Below are positions 1-8,044 of a stretch of 23,607 nucleotides of DNA, in pieces (the stretch's first letter is position 1; each line of letters opens with the position of its first letter). The position numbers and the translations under genes are program-made. This DNA is from a virus, in IMG/VR virus record IMGVR_UViG_3300006810_012570, positions 1-23,607 of that record. The stretch is one strand, 5' to 3'. The notes under the pieces were generated by a model. The model worked only from the letters and a program-made list of their open reading frames with translations. It ran no database searches and had not been told where the DNA came from.

Positions 1-641
1 CTGTATTTGGAGGTACAACAGCTACCGGTGGCGGTGGTGGCGGCTATTGGAACCAAAGTTCTGGTACTGAAAGTCGTTCGGGAGGATCGGGCGGCGGAGC
101 AGGATCGTCAGGAGATAACGGTAGTAGATATCGATTAAGCGGTGGTCCTGGAACTCAAGGACAAGGATTTCCAGGAGGTTCTGGAACAAGATTTAATAGG
201 CAAAGCGACAACGGACACTTATCAGGTGGCGGCGGAGGAGCAGGCGGCCCTGGTTTAGGTGGAAGTGACATGCGTGAAGATGGAATAGCAGCTAATGGCG
301 GTGCAGGTGCAGGTAGTGACATTCTTGGAGAAATTTTATACTTTGCTGGAGGCGGTGGAGCAGGACCACATCTATCACCAGGCGGTGCAGGCAATGGCGG
401 CATTGGTGGCGGTGGAGGCGGTGGTGCCCATCATGGTGCTCCTCAAATGCCACCTAATTTTCCTAGACTATTAGGTAGAGGCGGCAGACAAGCAATAAAT
501 AATGGACAACCTGGAGTAAGCCAAACCACAGGCGGTAATGGTGGCGCAAACACCGGCGGTGGTGGCGGTGGTGGAAACAACGGAAATTCAGGATCAGCTC
601 ACCAAAATGGCGGAAGCGGAATAGTTATAGTGAGGTACTAA
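1..641 (+). CDS. Glycine-rich tail fibre/adhesin-like protein, 5'-truncated
   Basis: The reading frame is open from base 3 to the TAA at 639-641, so the gene begins upstream of the window. The visible 212 residues are dominated by Gly runs broken by Ala, Ser, Asn and scattered His, Trp and Tyr, and they end in GGSGIVIVRY. It is a paralogue of the next gene: both have VFGT near the start of the shared part, then GQGFPGGSG, DILG..LYF.GGGGAG and the same C-terminus. Such glycine-rich domains are found in marine phage tail fibres, and in T-even phages polyglycine sandwiches form the receptor-binding adhesin. A distal tail fibre or adhesin role is inferred. The frame overlaps the next start by one base (TAATG), so the two are translationally coupled. 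The GGN codons make it more GC-rich than the rest of the window. It could also be a minor structural protein. Confidence 0.75.
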   Translation, partial: VFGGTTATGGGGGGYWNQSSGTESRSGGSGGGAGSSGDNGSRYRLSGGPGTQGQGFPGGSGTRFNRQSDNGHLSGGGGGAGGPGLGGSDMREDGIAANGGAGAGSDILGEILYFAGGGGAGPHLSPGGAGNGGIGGGGGGGAHHGAPQMPPNFPRLLGRGGRQAINNGQPGVSQTTGGNGGANTGGGGGGGNNGNSGSAHQNGGSGIVIVRY

Positions 642-1762
642 TGGCAAATTTACTAGATACAAATATTAATGACACAGGATTTTTGACACTACCGGTCGGT
701 GCTGCAGGACAAAGATCAGCTGCATCACAAGGAATGGTTAGATATAGTACTGACACTAACACATTAGAATTTTATGACGGTAGTCAGTGGCGTCCTGTAA
801 CAGGATTCAGTAAAGGAACAGTAGGTACAGGTGGTAACTCTATTGTTTACGGAAATAACGGAATTTCACATCTATTTACAAGCACAGGTTCACATACGTT
901 CACACCTACATTTACAGGAACTATACAAGTACTAGTAGTTGGAGGTGGTGGTGGTTCTGGATATGACTGGGCTGCTGGAGGCGGTGGAGGCGGAGTTGTA
1001 TACAACCGTTCGTACCCTGTTACAGCAGGATCTGGTATCTCGATTACAGTAGGTGACGGCACAGGAAGTCATTACGGTCCAGGATGGAGTCAAGGATCTA
1101 CACCAGGACAAAATTCAGTATTTGGAACTATTACAGCTAACGGTGGCGGCGGATCAGGTTGTTGGGGACATCCACCGAGTGGTAGAGGTGAACCTAGTTG
1201 GAGTGGCCGTCCAGGAGGTTCTGGAGGCGGTGGAGGTAACACCGGAGATGGAACAGATAGTCGTAGAAGAGTAAGAGAAGGTGACGGAACTGCGGGCCAA
1301 GGATTTCCTGGAGGATCAGGAGTAAGATTTAACACGTCTGGTGATAATTGTCACTGGGGCGGTGGCGGTGGCGGTGCTGGCGGTAGAGGTCGCGATGCTG
1401 CTGACGAGAGACAAAATGCAATGGATGATCCAATGGGTGGTCCAGGATCAGCTACAGATATTTTAGGTCCTACACTTTATTTTGGTGGTGGTGGCGCTGG
1501 TGGCGCACATCACGGACATGGATTTTGTAACGGCGGTATTGGCGGTGGTGGCGGTGGTGGAATCTACCATGGCTCTCCATATCGTCCTGGCACCGACAGA
1601 CAAGGAGCAGGTGGCGGCCAAAGTCTTAACCACGGTCAGCCGTCAGGTGCACATAGAAATAGAGCAGACGGTGGCAACGGTGGTACTAATACTGGCGGCG
1701 GTGCTGGCGGAGGACAATGGGGTCAAAAAGGTGGCTCTGGTGTTGTTATTGTAAGATATTAA
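641..1762 (+). CDS. Glycine-rich tail fibre/adhesin-like protein with fibre-type N-terminus
   Basis: The 373-residue protein has three parts. Residues 1-55 carry the virion-fibre signature GMVRYSTDTNTLEFYDGSQW, which also recurs in the structural protein at 20449. Residues about 72-105 form a beta-rich segment (HTFTPTFTGTIQVLVVGGGG) typical of the glycine-rich domain. The remainder is polyglycine with interspersed His, Trp, Tyr, Arg and Asp, ending in GGSGVVIVRY. The start is set by the TAATG overlap with the upstream paralogue. No signal peptide or membrane segment is seen. The likely role is a tail fibre or receptor-binding adhesin. The glycine scaffold is conserved with the upstream copy while aromatic and charged residues differ, as expected of variable recognition loops. 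Its stop overlaps that of the halogenase gene on the other strand by four bases. Confidence 0.8.
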   Translation: MANLLDTNINDTGFLTLPVGAAGQRSAASQGMVRYSTDTNTLEFYDGSQWRPVTGFSKGTVGTGGNSIVYGNNGISHLFTSTGSHTFTPTFTGTIQVLVVGGGGGSGYDWAAGGGGGGVVYNRSYPVTAGSGISITVGDGTGSHYGPGWSQGSTPGQNSVFGTITANGGGGSGCWGHPPSGRGEPSWSGRPGGSGGGGGNTGDGTDSRRRVREGDGTAGQGFPGGSGVRFNTSGDNCHWGGGGGGAGGRGRDAADERQNAMDDPMGGPGSATDILGPTLYFGGGGAGGAHHGHGFCNGGIGGGGGGGIYHGSPYRPGTDRQGAGGGQSLNHGQPSGAHRNRADGGNGGTNTGGGAGGGQWGQKGGSGVVIVRY

Positions 1763-3315
1763 TCTTTGTAATAATTTGTATAAAGAAAATCTTTTAATGA
1801 CGGCAACTCTTTAACAGCATTATTCCATTCAGCCTTGCGCATATCTAGACCCACAATAGCCTTTCTATACCAAACTTTATTATCTTCAATTTCTTGGTTG
1901 AATCCATTGATTATGATTTCATCCATAGGATACCAATTCATACCTGCAGCAAGGCATAATAAACCATTATCTAAAGGCAATTGCCAATCGTTAAATTTTT
2001 TCCAGATGGTATGATGTAATAGGCGTTGTGTTTGTAATTCGCCTAAATTTGCAAGTTCTGATAGATAAGATCTTGACGTCACATCTTGCCAATATGAAGT
2101 ATCATTTCTATGAGACAGAGCGTAGTGCATACAAACAAACTGCGCAAAGTAATCAAACTGGTCTATACTAGTAGAATTATATTCGTCAATATCCCATTGG
2201 CTTATGTTTTTTCTTCTAAGAGCTCTGCATAAATTTATGGCAAATTCGTATACTGTTACAAGTCCTGTGCTTTCTAAAGGTTCAATAAATGCTGCACTTA
2301 AACCTACAGCAACCACGTTGTTAACCCAAAGTTTTTTGTGCCTTCCTACACGCATCTTTATATCACGAAACTCTAAAGAATCAGTTTGATGTCCTTTGTT
2401 ATTGAGATATTGTTTAAATTCCTTTAAAGCATTTTCAGAGGAAATGTGTTTGTCGCTATACACATAGCCTGTTCCAACTCTACTCCATAAAGGTATATTC
2501 CAAACCCAGCCATAATCTATAGCTGTACACTCTGTAACTGATTGCAATTCTTTATCTTTATCAATATAAGGAACTCTAGTAGCCCAAGCGCGATTATTTG
2601 GTAATAAGTTTTCATATGAAATAAAAGGTTCTTGTAATGATTCTCCTAACAACAAACTTTTAAATCCTGTACAGTCCACGTATAGATCAGCTGACAATTT
2701 CTCTCCATTTGATAATTGTAGATATTTTATTTGTCTATTTTTTACAACAGGAGATACATCTGCAACTATATGTTTTACACCGTTTGGTAAACAGATATGA
2801 TTTTTCAACCAAACACCAAACTTACTTGCATCAAAATGAAATGCCGTATCTTCATAAAATTTAAAATCTGGAATGTTTGGGTCAACAGAAATTTTATTTT
2901 GTTTTACTAAACTCATTTGAGGGTAATAACAATCTGTCATATCATATTCTGGTGTATCTGGATGTAGAGATTTTTTAACAAACCAATCATTACGATTGTA
3001 AATATTTTCTTTTAGATGTGGTCCACCAAATGGATAATACCATGTATTACCTTTCTCATAAAAGTTATTAAATTTAATTGCTAACTTATAACTAGCATCT
3101 GTCTCTTTTACAAATTCTTCGTCTTTTATTCCTATCATGCGCATCCACCTGCGGATACCGCCTACAGTGCTTTCTCCTACTCCCACAGTTGGAATATCAC
3201 TGCTTTCAACTAATGTTAATTCTACATTTTTTATTTGTTTTACAATCGTAGAAGCAGTCATCCATCCTGCACTTCCTCCTCCTACGATTATTATTTTTTT
3301 AATTGGTGTTGCCAT
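1759..3315 (-). CDS. Flavin-dependent tryptophan-type halogenase (Hal-1)
   Basis: The protein has 518 residues, the normal size for the tryptophan halogenase family (PF04820; PrnA, RebH, VirX1). The N-terminal Rossmann FAD-binding motif is GGGSAGW (12-18), followed by VGVGEST (44-50). The conserved lysine that forms or holds the haloamine/HOX species is K77 in DASYK. The WxWxIP signature is WVWNIP at 270-275, and the substrate-side FxxPxxSxG motif is FIEPLESTG at 343-351 with its catalytic-type Glu. All expected catalytic residues are present, so activity is likely: FADH2, O2 and halide would halogenate an aromatic substrate. Substrate and halide cannot be read from sequence; the phage relative VirX1 prefers iodide. 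It lies 63 bases downstream of the 213-aa gene in the 6204->1759 minus-strand block. Hal-2 is its nearest relative in the window. Confidence 0.93.
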   Translation of the reverse strand: MATPIKKIIIVGGGSAGWMTASTIVKQIKNVELTLVESSDIPTVGVGESTVGGIRRWMRMIGIKDEEFVKETDASYKLAIKFNNFYEKGNTWYYPFGGPHLKENIYNRNDWFVKKSLHPDTPEYDMTDCYYPQMSLVKQNKISVDPNIPDFKFYEDTAFHFDASKFGVWLKNHICLPNGVKHIVADVSPVVKNRQIKYLQLSNGEKLSADLYVDCTGFKSLLLGESLQEPFISYENLLPNNRAWATRVPYIDKDKELQSVTECTAIDYGWVWNIPLWSRVGTGYVYSDKHISSENALKEFKQYLNNKGHQTDSLEFRDIKMRVGRHKKLWVNNVVAVGLSAAFIEPLESTGLVTVYEFAINLCRALRRKNISQWDIDEYNSTSIDQFDYFAQFVCMHYALSHRNDTSYWQDVTSRSYLSELANLGELQTQRLLHHTIWKKFNDWQLPLDNGLLCLAAGMNWYPMDEIIINGFNQEIEDNKVWYRKAIVGLDMRKAEWNNAVKELPSLKDFLYTNYYKD

Positions 3316-3378
3316 TGTTTTTCCAAATTGTATAACTATCGTATCTTTCTTTTAATGGCCTATATTTGTTTTTATTTC

Positions 3379-4020
3379 TTATCTCGTTACAAGCAATAAT
3401 TCAATCCATGGTACTGGATTTTTTTTCAATTTAACAATATTCTCATCTAAAAATTTAAAATAAGCCAAAGCATCGCCTTTTTTTATTGATATTTTTTCTA
3501 TAGTATTTTCGATTTCAAATACTAACTCTAAAGGCCTCACCCATTTGCTAATATCGTATTCACCAGGAATAACCTTTGTCTTTTTTGTAAAATCGTTATA
3601 GTGTAAGAAGGCTGGAAGTGTTTGCAAAATAATAGAATGTTTGCAAGTAAATGTATTAAGAAAGTCTATTCCTAATAAAGGAAAAGGACTTATACCTTTT
3701 TCTTTTTTGTCAAAAAAACGTATATCTATCATTTGGTCAAAAAATTCTTGATCTACATTATTACACCATACGCTTGCATCATTTTTATCAACTTTAATTT
3801 CTATATTTAAATCCATTGGACTACAAAACACAAATGTATTTTTAAAAAAATCTGTGACCGCTGGACATTTGGCATATGTTACGCCTTTTCTGTTTTTCAT
3901 TAAGTCTTTAAATAATGGTTGATATCCATTATAGTCTTCAGTAATAAATCTTTTTGCTGAACTAGGATTATCTAAATTGTATTCATGTCCTGTGTGAAAA
4001 GACCAATTAACTGTTTTCAT
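3379..4020 (-). CDS. Protein of unknown function next to Hal-2 (213 aa)
   Basis: I do not recognise the family. It is soluble-looking, without signal peptide or membrane segment. It appears distantly related to the 242-aa protein on the other side of Hal-2. Both share a Cys-x-x-x-T/D region followed by an N/F..V...P.DL.IE strand (here from CPAVTDFF at about residue 53), and a later I/F-x-K/A-G segment running into a hydrophobic strand (KKGDALAYFKF). The start codon overlaps the end of Hal-2 by 14 bases, so it is translated as part of the same mRNA. The tight coupling suggests a partner or substrate-recognition factor for the halogenase, but this is inference only. Confidence 0.7.
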   Translation of the reverse strand: MKTVNWSFHTGHEYNLDNPSSAKRFITEDYNGYQPLFKDLMKNRKGVTYAKCPAVTDFFKNTFVFCSPMDLNIEIKVDKNDASVWCNNVDQEFFDQMIDIRFFDKKEKGISPFPLLGIDFLNTFTCKHSIILQTLPAFLHYNDFTKKTKVIPGEYDISKWVRPLELVFEIENTIEKISIKKGDALAYFKFLDENIVKLKKNPVPWIELLLVTR

Positions 4021-5479
4021 TTGCTACTCGGTATTGTTCGTGTATTCTGTTTAGAGTACTTAAATGGTCTATACTATTTTCCGCAATATATTTTTCTTGT
4101 AAAATATATTCTGCTAATAATTTTTCTCTTGACTCTTCTTCTGAAAATCCAGTATGTCTCTTAGCTACATCAAAATTCATTTGACATAACCAAGTTGTCC
4201 AATTACACCCAATAAATATACTGTTAAAATGACCATCATAGGGCAAAGGATGATTATTGTTTTTTAGCATTTCTATATAAAATTTCATTCTGTCAGTTTT
4301 AACAAATGTTTCATTTACCCAATTCCAAAAATTAGTTTTACGTTTGTTGTCGTAATAGTGCATACTTACAAAATCTACGCAATCTTCAAAAAGTATTTGC
4401 ATTTGTGTATTAAAATATTTTATATCAAGTTCTGTTATAAATTGTTCTCTAATAGCATTAGCCAGTTGTGTTATACCACTTGTTATCATAGCAACACCTG
4501 TGCTTTCTAAAGGTTCAATAAATCCTGCACTTAAACCTATGCATACTCTATTTCCTTCCCACATATCCTTGTAATAGTAAGGAGTCCAGTCTAATACTTT
4601 GACATCATTAACAGTAATTCTGTTGTCCCAATAATTAACAAAATATTTCTTTGCTTCTTCGATATCAGTAATTTTACGATTAAAAACAAGTCCGCTACCA
4701 ATTCTTGAATATACTGGTATATTCCAAATCCAACCATGATCTACTGCTTCGCTAATTACATAAGGGTGAAGTTCCTTTTGTTTGTCTTTATATGGTACAT
4801 GTCCTGCTATTGCGGTATTGCAAAACAATCGATCCTGCAAATCGATCTTATACTTAGGTGCACCTAAAATATTTTTCCAACCAGTACAATCTACAAATAA
4901 ATTACTTGTAATATTTTTTCCATTTTCTAATTCTATAGATGTGATGATATCATTATCTTTGTTGACAACAACAACTTCGCTGTCTATGTAATTAATTTTA
5001 ATTTTATTTTGAATGTATTTTACTAATTTACCGCAATCGATATGAAATGCATAGCTTTTTAATGAATTATTATTAACTTTATTTTCAATACTGGCTTGGT
5101 ATAATGCACTAGCATATTTCTTAAAGTCTAAATCTTGATTTTGTGACCACAAATCTTGTAGCCTAAACTTTTCATTTATTTTCGTTGGCCTTTTAAAAAA
5201 TGGGTGCCAAATATCCTTGTTTTTTTCCTGCCAATTTTTAAAAAGAATACTGCTTTTGTATGATGCATCTGTCTCTGTAAACCATTCAAAAAAAGGAAAA
5301 CCACATTCTTCTAAAAAATCACCAATGTTTAAAAGTGTTCCCTCGCCCACTCCCACGGTTTGAGAAATTTTTTTATCTATTAACGTAATATCTAAATGTG
5401 GAATTTGATTCTTTAAATAAGCAGCAGTTAACCATCCAGCAGTTCCACCGCCTATAATAGCTATACTATTAATTTTCAT
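4007..5479 (-). CDS. Flavin-dependent tryptophan-type halogenase (Hal-2)
   Basis: This 490-residue protein has the full set of halogenase signatures: FAD motif GGGTAGW (10-16), VGVGEGT (42-48), the conserved lysine K75 in DASYK, WIWNIP at 250-255, and FIEPLESTG at 320-328. It should therefore be an active FADH2-dependent halogenase. It shares with Hal-1 the canonical S-x-G form of the second motif and a 43-base DNA stretch, encoding that motif, with only one difference. Its start overlaps the upstream 242-aa gene by four bases, and its end overlaps the downstream 213-aa gene by 14 bases, giving a tightly coupled three-gene unit. The physiological substrate is unknown. Confidence 0.93.
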   Translation of the reverse strand: MKINSIAIIGGGTAGWLTAAYLKNQIPHLDITLIDKKISQTVGVGEGTLLNIGDFLEECGFPFFEWFTETDASYKSSILFKNWQEKNKDIWHPFFKRPTKINEKFRLQDLWSQNQDLDFKKYASALYQASIENKVNNNSLKSYAFHIDCGKLVKYIQNKIKINYIDSEVVVVNKDNDIITSIELENGKNITSNLFVDCTGWKNILGAPKYKIDLQDRLFCNTAIAGHVPYKDKQKELHPYVISEAVDHGWIWNIPVYSRIGSGLVFNRKITDIEEAKKYFVNYWDNRITVNDVKVLDWTPYYYKDMWEGNRVCIGLSAGFIEPLESTGVAMITSGITQLANAIREQFITELDIKYFNTQMQILFEDCVDFVSMHYYDNKRKTNFWNWVNETFVKTDRMKFYIEMLKNNNHPLPYDGHFNSIFIGCNWTTWLCQMNFDVAKRHTGFSEEESREKLLAEYILQEKYIAENSIDHLSTLNRIHEQYRVANENS

Positions 5480-6204
5480 TTTTTACCTTTGTTCTTTTTT
5501 GATAAAATACTTTTTGCTCTTGCATATCCGTCAACAAAAAACGGAAAACTTAAATTATTCATTACTCTTTGAATTTCATCATCTCCTACAAGATGACATT
5601 TTAATTCAATATTATCATCTGTCATAGGTATTAGATGCGCCATCGGTCTTCCAGCTTTGAAAAAATATTTTGCACCTTTACGTAAAAACATATTAATATT
5701 AGTAGTGTGTTGATACTTGTATTCAACTAATCCGGGAGGAGTGCATTGATTCATTAAGTCTCTTGGATGATTCCAAGGTAAATCCATATATAAAAAATTT
5801 ACTCCTGTTTTTTCTTTAATTCTCCAAGGGCTTATAATTTTTGTATGTGTATATTGAGAAAATTCTTCACCTAGTTGATCCAAAGGATGAAATCCCACAG
5901 TACTCATATTGTCTGCAAATTGATAGGCAAAGTCAGCACCTCTAGTTTCAATGAGTAGGTCGCTCCATAAAGGTAAAACAATTCCGTTTCTATATAAATT
6001 TGTTAGTCCGGCGCAGCCTTTCATTGTTCTTTGAGGAATGACTAGTCCCTGAGCAGTTTCTGTTTCAAAATTATTTGGTAATTTTTTCCACCATTCGGGT
6101 AAAAAATGAGTTGCTTTTTTTATAGGAAATAAATCATGTGAATACGCATGATTTGTAAAGCAATCTATTGTTATTGTTTTTCTCTTTTTAAATATTGTGA
6201 ACAT
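5476..6204 (-). CDS. Protein of unknown function, first gene of the Hal-2 operon (242 aa)
   Basis: I do not recognise a named domain. The N-terminus has a short basic stretch, then DLFPIKKATHFLPEWWKKLP (about residues 25-44). A Cys-x-x-x-T motif follows (CAGLTNLYRN) with a DLLIE strand, and near the C-terminus there is FFKAGRPMAHLIPMTD. The order of these elements parallels the 213-aa protein downstream of Hal-2, so the two look like distant paralogues flanking one halogenase. The start at 6204 has a Shine-Dalgarno AGAGGT about six bases upstream (6210-6215 on the complement). It is the first gene of the 6204->1759 block and overlaps Hal-2 by four bases. A role with Hal-2, as adaptor or enzyme, is inferred from coupling alone. 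Confidence 0.7.
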   Translation of the reverse strand: MFTIFKKRKTITIDCFTNHAYSHDLFPIKKATHFLPEWWKKLPNNFETETAQGLVIPQRTMKGCAGLTNLYRNGIVLPLWSDLLIETRGADFAYQFADNMSTVGFHPLDQLGEEFSQYTHTKIISPWRIKEKTGVNFLYMDLPWNHPRDLMNQCTPPGLVEYKYQHTTNINMFLRKGAKYFFKAGRPMAHLIPMTDDNIELKCHLVGDDEIQRVMNNLSFPFFVDGYARAKSILSKKNKGKK

Positions 6205-6274
6205 TTTTTACCTCTATGTAATTTACTTATCTGATATGAAGTGGCCATAAAAATTTTCTACTAAATATCTTACA
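6205..6274. promoter_or_regulatory. Divergent intergenic promoter region with late-type element
   Basis: These 70 bases separate the Hal-2 block (minus) from the four-oxygenase block (plus). On the plus strand CTAAATA lies at 6261-6267, matching T4/cyanophage late promoters, only seven bases before the ATG at 6275. Transcripts from it would be nearly leaderless. For the minus strand only a weak GATAAGTA (complement of 6224-6231) is seen. Promoter use is inferred from motif and position. Confidence 0.45.
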
Positions 6275-6868
6275 ATGCATATTATAGATGAGTTTTTACC
6301 AAAAGTCAAGTTCAATAACCTTGCAAATTTTGTAATGTCGAACAAATTTCCATGGTTTTATGCCGATCAAGTATCTTTGCCACCGGAGGAACATAATATT
6401 AACGATCCGTACGCATTAGAAACAGATGGTTGGTACCATATGCTGTACTCAGATGACGAAGATTACAAAAATGGCGGCATGTTCTTTGATGCATTTTTAG
6501 ATTTTTTTGAAAAACTTTCTCAGACTTTTGGATACACGCAAGACGATTTGTTAAGAGCAAGACTTGGGTTAAAAGTTCCTAAATTAGGATACAATAAAGA
6601 AAATTATAATTTGCCCCACATTGATGTAAGATCTTCGCACGACACAATCATTTATTATTTAAATGACAGTGACGGAGATACTAGAATTTTTGAGGAAAAT
6701 TATAGGGATTATAATGATAAAGAGCCCACAAAATTTACTGTTAAAGATACTGTTCAACCAAAAGCTAATCGATTATTACTAATTGACGGATTTCAGTATC
6801 ATACAGCTAGTAATCCTATACATGTAAATAGACGTATAGTACTGAATGTGAATTTAAAATGCAAGTAG
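6275..6868 (+). CDS. 2OG-Fe(II) oxygenase, prolyl-hydroxylase-like (197 aa)
   Basis: This is a compact double-stranded beta-helix oxygenase that would hydroxylate a substrate using Fe(II), O2 and 2-oxoglutarate. The visible ligands are H115-x-D117 (PHIDV), the distal H176 (QYHTAS) and R187 in RRIVLNVN as the 2OG-carboxylate anchor, in the usual order and spacing. The DSDGDTRIF segment after the HxD strand is typical of cyanophage and bacterial P4H-like enzymes. It resembles the oxygenase at 11803-12459, sharing GWYHMLY/GLYHMLY, DSDGDT and YHA/YHT, so the two are paralogues beside different halogenases. It is the first of four plus-strand genes and overlaps the next by ten bases. The substrate could be a protein side chain or a small molecule. 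Confidence 0.85.
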   Translation: MHIIDEFLPKVKFNNLANFVMSNKFPWFYADQVSLPPEEHNINDPYALETDGWYHMLYSDDEDYKNGGMFFDAFLDFFEKLSQTFGYTQDDLLRARLGLKVPKLGYNKENYNLPHIDVRSSHDTIIYYLNDSDGDTRIFEENYRDYNDKEPTKFTVKDTVQPKANRLLLIDGFQYHTASNPIHVNRRIVLNVNLKCK

Positions 6869-7467
6869 AAAATATCTTTCCAACACCAATTTTAAAATTT
6901 GATCTACCTGGATCGTTAATAGAAAAAAGTTTAGATTTAGCAGAGAAATTTGTTGGAAAAAATAAATGGTATGAAAAGAATCATTTAGGAAGTACAATTA
7001 CAACGTATCACGAAGACATAGAGAGAAACTATTGCGGTAATAATGACAGTGATTTATCAGAGCATGTTATAGAGATGATTAGAAAATATTTACACGGAAT
7101 AGGTTTTGACCCAAATTCTAGCATAAGATTAGAAAGTTGGTTGAATTTAAATAAACCAGCCACACACCACAGCGTACACGAACATTATGGTAGTTTTGTA
7201 AGTGCAGTAGTGTGGCTAAAGACAAGTAAAGATAGCGGAAATTTTGTATTTCACGAACCGCTTGGTGTAAAAGCACAAAATTTTACTCAATACTTGTTTG
7301 CTAAAAAAGAAGAAAATATGTACAATTATCCTTTGTATAGTTTAAATCCTAAATCAGGTAACGGAATAATTTTTCCGTCTTGGATGCCTCATCAAGTACA
7401 GCCAAATAAATCTAATCAGGATAGATATAGTGTTGCCTTTAATGCATGGATGATAAAAGATGGCTAA
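6859..7467 (+). CDS. Putative 2OG-Fe(II) oxygenase, PF13759/TIGR02466-like (202 aa)
   Basis: It begins with the family-typical FPTPILKF. The core strand HEHYGSFVSAVVWL and the following SGNFVFHEP match the 'HxH-gS-x-SGvyYl...G...f.dP' pattern of this family. Candidate metal ligands are H107 and H109, with distal H178 (MPHQVQPN) and R189 (DRYSVAFN) for 2OG. The first pair reads H-x-H rather than H-x-D here and in two sister genes (7460 and 10176), so which residue replaces the acidic ligand is unclear. The start overlaps the previous gene by ten bases, and its end overlaps the next start by eight. Such proteins are widespread in cyanophages, and their substrate is not established. Confidence 0.8.
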   Translation: MQVENIFPTPILKFDLPGSLIEKSLDLAEKFVGKNKWYEKNHLGSTITTYHEDIERNYCGNNDSDLSEHVIEMIRKYLHGIGFDPNSSIRLESWLNLNKPATHHSVHEHYGSFVSAVVWLKTSKDSGNFVFHEPLGVKAQNFTQYLFAKKEENMYNYPLYSLNPKSGNGIIFPSWMPHQVQPNKSNQDRYSVAFNAWMIKDG

Positions 7468-8041
7468 TATAGAACTTTGGTTTCCCACGCCGATTTATAT
7501 TCAAAAAAATCTATTTCCAACAAGTTTCAACAAAGAAATAGAAAATGAAATATTAAAATGGCCTAATACAATACCTAGTGGTGGTACAGATTGGGAAGGA
7601 GGAACATATACAACTCATATTACACACGATTTATCTGAAAGTAAATTACTAGAACCTGTTATAGAATGTGTTACTGAGCATGTTAATGATTTTGCTAAGG
7701 CACATAATAGTATGTATGAATATAAAATGGAACACAGTTGGGCTAATATTTCACGACCTGGTAATTTCCAAGAATTTCATACACATGACGGCAGTATTTT
7801 TAGTGCTGTGTATTATGTAACAGTGCCTAAAGGTAGTGGAAATATAATTTTTGAAGATCCTAGAGCTCCTGATATGTTACCGTTAAAAGAAATAAAAGAT
7901 AGAAACGAGTTATCTTATGTAAAAGTAGGATATACACCCGAAGTAGGTACCCTAGTTATTTTTAGATCTTACGTAAGACATTGTGTGCAAACAGGCACTA
8001 ATGTAGAACCTAGAATAAGTTTAGCATTAAATTATGGATAA
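7460..8041 (+). CDS. Putative 2OG-Fe(II) oxygenase, PF13759/TIGR02466-like (193 aa)
   Basis: A paralogue of the preceding gene, it opens with LWFPTPIYIQ and has the core FHTHDGSIFSAVYYV followed by GSGNIIFEDPR. The first ligand pair is H107-x-H109, the distal His is H174 (VRHCVQ) and the 2OG-binding Arg is R185 (PRISLALN). The length and the order of motifs fit the family. The ATG at 7460 lies inside the end of the upstream gene (8-base overlap), so it is translationally coupled. The following gene starts three bases after its stop. It is likely a hydroxylase of unknown substrate that acts with its block neighbours. Confidence 0.8.
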   Translation: MANIELWFPTPIYIQKNLFPTSFNKEIENEILKWPNTIPSGGTDWEGGTYTTHITHDLSESKLLEPVIECVTEHVNDFAKAHNSMYEYKMEHSWANISRPGNFQEFHTHDGSIFSAVYYVTVPKGSGNIIFEDPRAPDMLPLKEIKDRNELSYVKVGYTPEVGTLVIFRSYVRHCVQTGTNVEPRISLALNYG

Positions 8042-8044
8042 ACT

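Noticed and set aside
360-600. Repetitive G/C-rich triplets resembling a short tandem repeat or CRISPR-like array
   Set aside because: There is no fixed repeat-spacer structure. The repetition is polyglycine coding.
155-1335. Proline-rich open frames on the minus strand opposite the glycine-rich genes (155-403, 847-1062, 1090-1335) and plus-strand frames at 1053-1274 and 1482-1754
   Set aside because: They mirror the GGN codons of the real genes in other frames and have no supporting start signals or recognisable domains.
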